Positions 1 through 4,833 of a stretch of DNA of 6,479 nucleotides are shown in pieces (the stretch's first letter is position 1; every line of letters begins with the position of its first letter). The notes beneath the pieces were generated by a model, which was given only the letters and a program-made list of their open reading frames with translations, had not been told where the DNA came from and ran no database searches. Source of the DNA: Acetobacteraceae bacterium (GTDB lineage: Bacteria > Pseudomonadota > Alphaproteobacteria > Acetobacterales > Acetobacteraceae); contig CANHTE010000080.1 of NCBI GenBank assembly GCA_947462945.1, forward strand, positions 1 through 6,479. Reading direction: 5' to 3'. A program made the translations under genes and the position numbers.

Positions 1-514
1 CCGCCCCGAGAAGGGCCACCGCGCCAATCAGGCAAAGCCCGGAGAACGCAGCGAAGCCGATGTAGAGCCGGGCCGCCCGACGACCCGCGCCAGTGGCGTG
101 CCGCGCCGCGATCAGCGCCCAGGAGGCCAGCGACATGAGCTCAAAGCCCAGCAGCAGCGTAAAGCCATCCGCCGCGATGAGACAAAGCGCCATCCCCATC
201 AAAAACAGCGGGAAAGCCGCCCCCTCGGCGCGTGGCGGCGGCGGGGAGGCGGCAGCAAAGAGGCATGCCGGAACGCCGACCAGCGCCAGGATCACCAGGA
301 ACCAGCCGCCCAGCGCATCCACGGCCACCACGGCGGGGCCCCAGGCCGGGCCGAATGGCAGGGCGGTCATGGGCAGGCCCATGGCCCCAACGAGCCCCAG
401 CATCGCCAGGGCCAAGGCTGAACCCAGGAAGACGAGCTTCGGCGCCCGGCCAGACGCGCCCAGCGCGGCAAGCGCCAGCAAGGCCATGAAGCCGGCGCCC
501 AGCAGCGTCAGCAC
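1..514 (-). CDS. Proton-conducting membrane subunit, HyfB/NuoL/NuoM-like (5' part, runs off left edge)
   Basis: This is the N-terminal 171 codons of a polytopic membrane protein of the complex I / hydrogenase-4 / Mrp antiporter family, whose members move protons or Na+ across the inner membrane. The chosen start is a GTG at 514, preceded by AGAGGCAAGGG as a possible ribosome site; the in-frame TAA at 566-568 limits any extension. The visible part is almost all hydrophobic, with about six membrane segments (near residues 3-20, 28-47, 64-88, 100-121, 123-138 and 151-171). LPFGPAWGPAVVAVDALGGW (52-71) resembles the HyfB-type segment leading into the 'D-L-x-x-F/W-F' helix. GFELMSLASWALI (123-135) matches the family motif that carries the conserved membrane glutamate (here Glu125). 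Known of the family: this Glu is part of the proton path. HyfB-like is my preferred subfamily over NuoL or MnhD, because the start of the protein aligns best with it from memory. The partner subunits would lie to the left. Confidence 0.7.
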   Translation of the reverse strand, partial: MLTLLGAGFMALLALAALGASGRAPKLVFLGSALALAMLGLVGAMGLPMTALPFGPAWGPAVVAVDALGGWFLVILALVGVPACLFAAASPPPPRAEGAAFPLFLMGMALCLIAADGFTLLLGFELMSLASWALIAARHATGAGRRAARLYIGFAAFSGLCLIGAVALLGA

Positions 515-651
515 CCCTTGCCTCTTGGTCTGGTCTGTACGATTCGGCTGCCCATGGGGTTCAGCTTAACAGCCCTTCCCGTCAAGGCGAGGCTGGACAA
601 GCCACAAGTTATGTTTAGGGAGCGTGACGCCACAGCCGGCGGGAGGTCGCG

Positions 652-1200
652 ATGGGTGTGCTTCTGGCCTTCAGCCGGGGCGTTGACTGGATGGGCGAGA
701 AATTCGGCCGCGTGGCCGATTGGTGCATCCTGCTGGCCTGTGCCATCAGCGCCGGCAATGCGCTCAGCCGCTATGGCTTCAATTTTTCCTCCAATGCCTG
801 GCTTGAGGTCCAATGGTACCTCTTCGCCGCGGTCGTGATGCTGGGCGCCAGCTACACGCTGTTCCGCAATGAACATGTCCGGGTGGACCTGCTCTATGGC
901 TGGATGAGCGAGCGCGGCCGGCTCTACGTGGACATCTTTGGTTTCATTGTCTTTCTGCTGCCGGGCATGATCCTCCTCACCTGGATGACCTGGCCTTTCT
1001 TCCTGGATAGTTTCCTGCGGAATGAGGGCTCGGCCAGTCCGGGGGGCTTGCTGCGCTGGCCGGCCAAGCTGCTGCTGCCGCTCGGCTTTTTTCTGCTGGT
1101 GCTGCAAGGCCTTTCCGAATTGATCAAGCGCGTCGCGCTGCTGCGCGGGCCGGTCGAGGGGGTTGCCGTGGTCACCGAATATCAACGGCCCGAACAGTGA
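652..1200 (+). CDS. dctQ: TRAP transporter small permease (DctQ)
   Basis: This 182-aa inner-membrane protein is the small permease of a tripartite ATP-independent periplasmic (TRAP) transporter. It pairs with the large permease DctM and receives substrate from a periplasmic DctP protein. The ATG at 652 is preceded by GGGAGG at about 640-645, a good ribosome site. Four membrane segments are visible: about residues 20-40, 51-72, 93-113 and 136-157. The family signature is clear: NAWLEVQWYLF (48-58) in helix 2, then the basic cytoplasmic motif RNEHVRVD (72-79) just after it. The next gene begins 25 nt downstream and is surely co-transcribed. The 137-bp space to the divergent gene at 514 must hold the promoter; there is only an AT-rich patch (about 605-617) and no convincing -35/-10 pair. 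The substrate cannot be read from the sequence. The style resembles the mannitol/chloroaromatic (FcbT2) group, members of which often carry organic acids. Confidence 0.93.
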   Translation: MGVLLAFSRGVDWMGEKFGRVADWCILLACAISAGNALSRYGFNFSSNAWLEVQWYLFAAVVMLGASYTLFRNEHVRVDLLYGWMSERGRLYVDIFGFIVFLLPGMILLTWMTWPFFLDSFLRNEGSASPGGLLRWPAKLLLPLGFFLLVLQGLSELIKRVALLRGPVEGVAVVTEYQRPEQ

Positions 1201-1225
1201 AGGCCCCAGACATGGCGTTTGGCCG

Positions 1226-2635
1226 ATGAGCCTCGACATCATGCCGCCGCTGATGTTCGGCGGCCTCGTCATCTTCCTGCTGCTGGGCTTTCCGGTCGCT
1301 TTCTCGCTTTGCGCGGTTGGGCTGTTTTTCGGCTTCCTTTCCATCGAGCTCGGCTTCTTCACCATGGCCTATCTGGGCAATTTGCCGCTGCGGGTCTTTG
1401 GCATCCTCTCGAATGACCTCCTCCTGGCGATCCCCTTCTTCACCCTGATGGGCGCCATCCTGGAACGCTGTGGCCTGGCGGAGGATCTGCTGGAGGGCAC
1501 CGGGCAGCTCTTTGGGAAAATTCCCGGTGGGCTTGCCTATGCCGTGATCCTGGTCGGCGCGGTGCTGGGCGCCATCACCGGCACCGTCGCGGCCTCGGTC
1601 ATCGCCATGGGCATGATCTCCCTGCCGATCATGATCCGCTATGGCTACGACATGCGGATTGCCACGGGGGTGATCGCGGCCTCGGGCACCATCACCCAGC
1701 TGATTCCACCCAGCCTCGTGCTGATCGTGCTGGGCGATCAGCTCGGCAAGAGCGTGGGGGACATGTATGCGGGCGCCATCGGCCCCTCCATCCTGCAGAT
1801 CCTGCTCTTCATCGGCTTCATCGCGGTCGTTTCCATTGTAGCCCCGCACAAAATGCCGCCCTTGCCGCCCGAGGCGCTGATGCCGCGCGGCTGGCCCCTG
1901 TATCGCCGCGTGCTGAAGGGCATGGTGCCCTCCATCGCGCTGATTTTCCTGGTACTGGGCACGATCTTCATGGGCCTGGCCACGCCCACCGAAGCCGGCG
2001 CCATGGGCGCCGTGGGGGCCGTCGCCCTCGCCATGATGAATGGCCGCTTCACCTGGAAGCTGCTGCGCGAGGCGATGGGCAACACCATGCGCCTCACCTC
2101 CATGGTGATTTTCATCCTGATCGGCGCCACGGTTTTCAGCCTGGTGTTCCAGGGCGTGGATGGCTCGCATTGGGTGGAACACCTGCTGAGCCACCTGCCT
2201 GGCGGGCAGACGGGCTTCCTGATCTTCGTCAATATCTTCATCTTTTTCCTGGCCTTCTTCCTCGATTTCTTTGAGATCGCCTTCATCGTTGTCCCGCTGC
2301 TGGCGCCGGTGGCGGCCAAGCTGGATATTGATCTGGTCTGGTTCGGCGTGCTGCTGTGCATCAACCTGCAAACCAGCTTCATGCATCCGCCCTTCGGCTT
2401 TGCGCTGTTCTATCTGCGCTCCATTGCGCCGAAATCCGTGCTGACCAAGGACATCTATCTGGGGGCGATTCCCTGGCTGGGGCTGCAGCTCATCCTCGTC
2501 GCCATCGTGATCTTCTGGCCGGAAAGCGTGACCTTCTTCCTGGATCGCGGCACGGGGATTGATCCGGCCTCGGTCACCATTGATGTCCCGCCTGCGCCGG
2601 CAGCAGATGATGATGCGGTGCCCGTCTTCAGGTAG
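1226..2635 (+). CDS. dctM: TRAP transporter large permease (DctM, FcbT3-like)
   Basis: This 469-aa polytopic inner-membrane protein is the ion-coupled transport subunit of the TRAP system. Landmarks in order: the N-terminal helix MPPLMFGGLVIFLLLGFPVA (6-25); the DLLLAIPFFTLMGAIL block (64-79); GTVAASVIAMGMISLP (119-134); the first signature AASGTITQLIPPSLVLIVLG (151-170); GLATPTEAGAMGAVGA (250-265), equivalent to the DctM 'ATPTEA' motif; LDFFEIAFIVVPLLAPV (346-362); and LQTSFMHPPFGFALFYLR (381-398), the second half-repeat signature. The two similar halves reflect the inverted-repeat fold of the family. The protein is longer than the usual 425-430 aa DctM, mainly through an extra loop near 205-235 and an acidic, proline-rich tail (450-469), as in the mannitol/chloroaromatic-type subgroup. 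The ATG at 1226 was chosen because homology starts there. An in-frame TTG at 1163 would overlap dctQ and add an unlike segment. The ribosome site is weak, so translation is probably coupled to dctQ. No dctP follows in this window. Confidence 0.93.
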   Translation: MSLDIMPPLMFGGLVIFLLLGFPVAFSLCAVGLFFGFLSIELGFFTMAYLGNLPLRVFGILSNDLLLAIPFFTLMGAILERCGLAEDLLEGTGQLFGKIPGGLAYAVILVGAVLGAITGTVAASVIAMGMISLPIMIRYGYDMRIATGVIAASGTITQLIPPSLVLIVLGDQLGKSVGDMYAGAIGPSILQILLFIGFIAVVSIVAPHKMPPLPPEALMPRGWPLYRRVLKGMVPSIALIFLVLGTIFMGLATPTEAGAMGAVGAVALAMMNGRFTWKLLREAMGNTMRLTSMVIFILIGATVFSLVFQGVDGSHWVEHLLSHLPGGQTGFLIFVNIFIFFLAFFLDFFEIAFIVVPLLAPVAAKLDIDLVWFGVLLCINLQTSFMHPPFGFALFYLRSIAPKSVLTKDIYLGAIPWLGLQLILVAIVIFWPESVTFFLDRGTGIDPASVTIDVPPAPAADDDAVPVFR

Positions 2636-2643
2636 CGGTGCTC

Positions 2644-2676
2644 GGTGGCGTGCCGGCTGCGGCCCGGCTCACCACC
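2644..2676 (+). terminator. Imperfect stem-loop after dctM (possible terminator)
   Basis: A 13-position stem (2644-2656 with 2664-2676) has 11 Watson-Crick pairs and two mismatches, closing a 7-nt loop (2657-2663). It begins 8 nt after the dctM stop codon. There is no T-run after it; the next bases are C-rich (CCCCCTTGGGGG, 2677-2688). It may therefore act as a Rho-assisted 3' end or a mRNA-stabilising structure rather than a true intrinsic terminator. The gene on the right is convergent, which fits an end-of-operon position. Confidence 0.35.
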
Positions 2677-2775
2677 CCCCCTTGGGGGCACCAGAGCGCC
2701 CGACGGGAACTCCCCACCCTGCCCAGGATCATGGGGCCGCAGGGGCAGCCAGTCAGACGCAGATGATGCGGGTGA

Positions 2776-3426
2776 CTATTGGCTGGCCCACAGAATGCGA
2801 TGAATCCAGGAGATATCCGGCAGCTCAAAGCTGTAATCCGGATGGGCGGGATTGAGGCTGGCCAATTCGATGCGCTTGGCGCTTTGCCGCTTCAGTTCCT
2901 TGGCCATCACCTCACCCAGCCGGGTGCGCACCACCACGCGGTCCCCCCGCCGCACCGGAGACGCCGGAGAGACGATGACGACATCGCCATCGCGAAACAC
3001 CGGCTCCATGGAATCGCCCGAAATCTCGAGCGCATAGGCATTCGGGTCGCTGATCTCAGGGAGGCTGATCTCATCCCAGCTGCCGCCCACGGGAAACCCG
3101 CCATCGTCGAAAAACCCCTCGCCGCCGGCCTGCGCCAGGCCGATCAGCGGCACGCGGCGCGTGGGGCGTGGCCCGCGCGAGAGGCTGGGCAGCGCTGCCT
3201 GGCCCGAGACCAGCGCGGCGAAGGCCTCCACCCCGGCGCCCGTGGCATTCAGCACCTTGGCCACGCTTTCGGTGGAGGGCCAGCGGGCGCGGCCATCCGG
3301 CCCGATCCGCTTTGAGGGATTGAACGCCGTCGGGTCCAGCCCGGCCTTTCGAGCCAGGCCGGAGGCGGAGAGGCCGTTTTCGGCGGCGAGCGAATCTATC
3401 GCCCGCCAGATGTCGTCATGTCGCAT
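2776..3426 (-). CDS. HTH / S24-family (LexA-CI-like) transcriptional regulator
   Basis: This 216-aa regulator has an N-terminal helix-turn-helix (about residues 5-70; SASGLARKAGLDPTAFNPSK at 20-39 is the recognition region) and a C-terminal S24 self-cleavage/dimerisation domain (about 92-212). Catalytic residues are visible: Ser139 in ISGDSMEPVF and Lys176 in EVMAKELKR. Ala100-Gly101 in GLAQAGGEGFF lies where LexA and CI are cut. Known of the family: RecA-stimulated self-cleavage inactivates such repressors. The N-terminus (MRHDDIWRAIDSLAAENGLS) is of a kind I associate with a regulator found widely in alphaproteobacterial chromosomes outside prophages, so it may be a resident gene rather than the phage repressor. 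It is divergent from the operon starting at 3564 and convergent with dctM. The ATG at 3426 has only a poor ribosome site. Its likely operator lies in 3427-3563, where ATGTT recurs at 3472, 3514 and 3525. The target genes are not shown by the sequence. Confidence 0.88.
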   Translation of the reverse strand: MRHDDIWRAIDSLAAENGLSASGLARKAGLDPTAFNPSKRIGPDGRARWPSTESVAKVLNATGAGVEAFAALVSGQAALPSLSRGPRPTRRVPLIGLAQAGGEGFFDDGGFPVGGSWDEISLPEISDPNAYALEISGDSMEPVFRDGDVVIVSPASPVRRGDRVVVRTRLGEVMAKELKRQSAKRIELASLNPAHPDYSFELPDISWIHRILWASQ

Positions 3427-3480
3427 GAGGAGTGGACCATCTTAGGTCTGGGGTCATCGCGCAATAGGAAAATGTTACTT

Positions 3481-3508
3481 TTGACGCTTGCAATCCATAA
3501 GACATGAT
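3481..3508 (+). promoter_or_regulatory. Candidate sigma70-type promoter for the 3564 operon
   Basis: TTGACG (3481-3486; five of six to TTGACA) and CATGAT (3503-3508; four of six to TATAAT) are separated by 16 nt, in an AT-rich stretch of an otherwise GC-rich window. Transcription would start near 3515, inside the SOS box. CATTAT at 3531-3536 is an alternative -10, but it lacks a good -35. Confidence 0.5.
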
Positions 3509-3514
3509 GGTTAT

Positions 3515-3529
3515 GTTCGCTAAATGTTC
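3515..3529 (+). promoter_or_regulatory. LexA (SOS) box, GTTC-N7-GTTC direct repeat
   Basis: GTTC GCTAAAT GTTC is a perfect match to the direct-repeat LexA site established for Alphaproteobacteria (GTTC-N7-GTTC, equal to GAAC-N7-GAAC on the other strand). It lies directly after the candidate -10 box and 34 nt before the start codon at 3564, where bound LexA would block transcription start. It also lies 89 nt upstream of the divergent S24 gene and might act on both. The motif has only eight fixed bases, so chance is possible, but its intergenic, promoter-proximal position argues for function. Confidence 0.65.
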
Positions 3530-3563
3530 TCATTATGACTGCCCTGAAAGGAAGAACTTCGCC

Positions 3564-3998
3564 ATGACCGCTGCCCCCCGCCCCTCCCACAGGCCCAGCT
3601 TCACGTCACTCTCCCGCACCGAGCCATTCCTCTCGGCCGAGGAGGCGTGGTTCTGGACCATGGCGGCGCTTACGGCGCGGCGCGACGGCGCGCGGGTGGC
3701 GGCAGGGAAGGGCATCGCCCAACGCCCCTGCGAGCCGGATGACGTGATCAAGTGCCTGGACCGGCTCTACCGCCAACGGCGCATTGACCTGGGCCATGCG
3801 CGCATCATGCGCATCTGGGGAGAGCGTGGGGTGGCGCCCTGCCCGCGCCATGCGCAGGAACGCGGCGATCATCACCTCTGGCGTGAAGCGATGAGCCGGC
3901 TGGAATGGCCCCTTCGCGTCAAGGGCATTGTCGCCGGCGCGCCGGGCTCAGGGGCTTATGATACTGGCATTGTTCGCTTTCCAGGCGGGACAGCGTGA
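3564..3998 (+). CDS. Conserved-looking protein of unknown function, first gene of the phage-type operon
   Basis: This is a 144-aa soluble, basic protein with no signal peptide or membrane segment. The ATG at 3564 was preferred over an in-frame ATG at 3504 for two reasons: AAAGGAAG (about 3547-3554) gives it a ribosome site, and the upstream start would lie inside the promoter/SOS box. Residues 23-123 look like a compact helical domain, with SAEEAWFWTMAALTARRDG (24-42), RPCEPDDVIKCLDRLYRQRR (54-73), HARIMRIWGERG (78-89) and HLWREAMSRLEWPLRVKGIV (104-123). Tryptophans and arginines are abundant, which would suit nucleic-acid binding. I have the impression of similar uncharacterised proteins beside phage head genes in related bacteria, but I cannot name a family. 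Its stop overlaps the next start (GTGA, 3995-3998), so the two are translationally coupled. Its position just behind an SOS box makes it the first product expected on DNA damage. A small-terminase or regulator role is possible but unproven. Confidence 0.8.
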   Translation: MTAAPRPSHRPSFTSLSRTEPFLSAEEAWFWTMAALTARRDGARVAAGKGIAQRPCEPDDVIKCLDRLYRQRRIDLGHARIMRIWGERGVAPCPRHAQERGDHHLWREAMSRLEWPLRVKGIVAGAPGSGAYDTGIVRFPGGTA

Positions 3999-4456
3999 GC
4001 CGGTTGCAGGCCGCGGCCAGGCCGGCCCATCGGCGCCACCACGCCGACCAACGCGCCTGGATCATCTTTGGCGGGCGGGCGGATCATGCCTGGCAGCGGG
4101 TGCTGAAGCGCGGCTTCCGGCATTGCTTTGCCGCCATCGAGGACGAAGCCGGCTGGCTCGTCCTCGACCCGCTGAGCGGGCGCCTTCTCCTCGGCCGTGT
4201 GCAAGTTCCGCCGGGCTATGATCTGCCCGGTTTCTATCGCCGCGCTGGATTGACGGCAGTCGGACCCTTCGCGTTGGAAGACAGCGTGCACGGTGCCTCG
4301 TTTGGCTGGATGCCCATGACTTGCGTGGCCCTTTGCCGGGCTGTTCTGGGTCCGCAAGCGCCTTTCGCCCTCACACCGGCCGGCTTGTATCGAGGCCTTT
4401 GCTGCCTTCTCGAATCTAGGAAAAAAAACTTGACATGCCCATCCATGCGCATGTAA
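3995..4456 (+). CDS. Unknown protein, possible permuted NlpC/P60-like (YiiX/LRAT-type) fold
   Basis: This 153-aa protein starts at a GTG that shares bases with the previous stop codon. Its core (about 20-135) has the layout of circularly permuted papain-like proteins: a strand with His43 in GFRHCFAAIED (40-50), a following strand WLVLDPLSGRL (54-64), and a later helix starting with Cys110 in PMTCVALCRAVLG (107-119), followed by FALTPAGLYRGL (124-135). In YiiX/DUF830-type families a 'H...C-x-E-L-V...TPxDL' order carries the active His and Cys. Here the resemblance is my reading by eye and is not a firm homology. The C-terminal residues (141-153, SRKKNLTCPSMRM) are encoded by an A8 run and by the downstream promoter, so they are probably not part of the conserved domain. 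If it is a real thiol hydrolase, cell-wall or amide-bond cleavage would suit a phage context. No signal peptide or membrane helix is seen. Confidence 0.78.
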   Translation: MSRLQAAARPAHRRHHADQRAWIIFGGRADHAWQRVLKRGFRHCFAAIEDEAGWLVLDPLSGRLLLGRVQVPPGYDLPGFYRRAGLTAVGPFALEDSVHGASFGWMPMTCVALCRAVLGPQAPFALTPAGLYRGLCCLLESRKKNLTCPSMRM

Positions 4457-4457
4457 A
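4430..4457 (+). promoter_or_regulatory. Candidate strong promoter for leader and head genes
   Basis: A perfect TTGACA (4430-4435) is followed after 16 nt by TGTAAA (4452-4457; four of six to TATAAT). An eight-A tract at 4421-4428 directly upstream could serve as an UP-type element. The site overlaps the last codons of the 153-aa gene. Transcription would start near 4464. Confidence 0.55.
4444..4453. repeat. 10-bp perfect palindrome in the promoter spacer
   Basis: CATGCGCATG is its own reverse complement and sits between the -35 and -10 boxes, overlapping the -10 by two bases. This is a typical place for a repressor or activator operator. The bound protein is unknown; the S24 regulator at 2776-3426 is a candidate only by proximity. 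Confidence 0.4.
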
Positions 4458-4463
4458 AGAACG

Positions 4464-4556
4464 TCACCAAGGGGCGAATTGCGTCCCGCCTCCCCCGACC
4501 CATCGCATGCAGGGCCGGCCCTTTCCCCCAAACGGGGCGAAGGGGCCGGCCCTTTT
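4464..4556 (+). ncRNA. Candidate short leader RNA or small RNA
   Basis: The interval between the promoter at 4430-4457 and the terminator at 4511-4556 would give a transcript of about 93 nt with no credible reading frame of its own. It would hold a 6-bp stem (4471-4476 with 4482-4487, one G-T pair, loop 4477-4481), a pyrimidine-rich single-stranded stretch (about 4487-4500), and the terminator hairpin. It could be a stand-alone small RNA, or a leader whose terminator is overcome by antitermination to express the genes from 4598 on. The existence of the RNA is inference from promoter plus terminator. Confidence 0.3.
4511..4556 (+). terminator. Strong intrinsic terminator hairpin
   Basis: A long GC-rich hairpin: 4511-4525 pairs with 4539-4553 (15 pairs including one G-T), then after a one-base bulge (4538) 4526-4529 pairs with 4534-4537, closing an AAAC loop (4530-4533). 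It runs into TTTT at 4553-4556, then CGTT. Each arm carries a copy of the self-complementary GGGCCGGCCC (4512-4521 and 4543-4552), so the arms can also fold separately. It lies 55 nt after the stop of the 153-aa gene and 41 nt before the start codon at 4598, splitting the phage module into two transcription units. Confidence 0.7.
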
Positions 4557-4597
4557 CGTTGGGGCGCCCCACACCCCATCCCAGGAGATCGCCGCGC

Positions 4598-4828
4598 ATG
4601 GCAGGCTTGTTCCGCGCCCCGAAGCCCGTGGTCGTCCCGCCGGCCCCGCCATCTCCCGCCACACCGGCGCCAGGGCCAGCCCCCGCTTCAGCAGCCCTTC
4701 CCACGGCCGAGAATACCCGCATCGCCAGCCGCATCTCGGCGCGCGAGGGCACCATTGCCACCTCTCCCCGCGGCGTCCTGGCGCCGCTGCCCATCCTGCT
4801 GACCCGCAAATCCCTTCTCGGCGAGTGA
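4598..4828 (+). CDS. Small proline-rich phage protein upstream of the portal
   Basis: This 76-aa protein has its ATG at 4598 with AGGAG at 4583-4587, ten bases upstream, a good ribosome site that decides the start. Residues 8-36 are a proline/alanine-rich, probably disordered stretch. The C-terminal part reads TRIASRISAREGTIATSPRG (40-59) and ends in LTRKSLLGE (68-76). Short proteins with an 'R-x-STI-T-x-G-x-L ... RKTLLG' ending are commonly encoded beside podovirus-type portal genes in Proteobacteria, and this looks like one; that is recognition from memory, and their role is unknown to me. The portal ATG is only 5 nt after this stop, so the genes are co-translated. A minor head or connector component is a guess. 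Confidence 0.75.
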   Translation: MAGLFRAPKPVVVPPAPPSPATPAPGPAPASAALPTAENTRIASRISAREGTIATSPRGVLAPLPILLTRKSLLGE

Positions 4829-4833
4829 GGCCC

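Noticed and set aside
93..569. Rightward open frames in the first 570 bases
   Set aside because: Ser/Pro/Arg-rich low-complexity products; the minus strand here encodes a clear multi-spanning membrane protein.
566..651. Promoter for dctQM
   Set aside because: TGGACA at 594-599 and TATGTT at 610-615 are only 10 nt apart, and no other pair has proper spacing, so none is annotated.
1163..1225. Earlier TTG start for dctM
   Set aside because: It would overlap dctQ and add a polar segment with no family match; membrane-protein homology begins at the ATG at 1226.
508..1365. Long open frame on the minus strand across dctQ
   Set aside because: It is antisense to dctQ, rich in Gln/His/Arg with no recognisable domain, and arises from codon bias of the GC-rich coding strand.
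1172..2386. 404-codon open frame on the minus strand across dctM
   Set aside because: Its composition is dominated by His, Gln, Asp and Gly, the mirror of hydrophobic dctM codons. The sense gene is unmistakable.
2675..2688. CCCCCCCTTGGGGG as a terminator hairpin
   Set aside because: The loop would be only two to four bases and no T-run follows. The larger imperfect stem at 2644-2676 explains the region better.
4461..4510. tRNA gene or att site in the leader
   Set aside because: No cloverleaf, no T-loop consensus and no second copy of the sequence in the window.
4435..4833. N-terminal extension of the portal by 133 codons
   Set aside because: It covers the terminator and the 76-aa gene in another frame, is Pro/His/Arg-rich and unlike any portal. 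The ATG at 4834 matches the family start.
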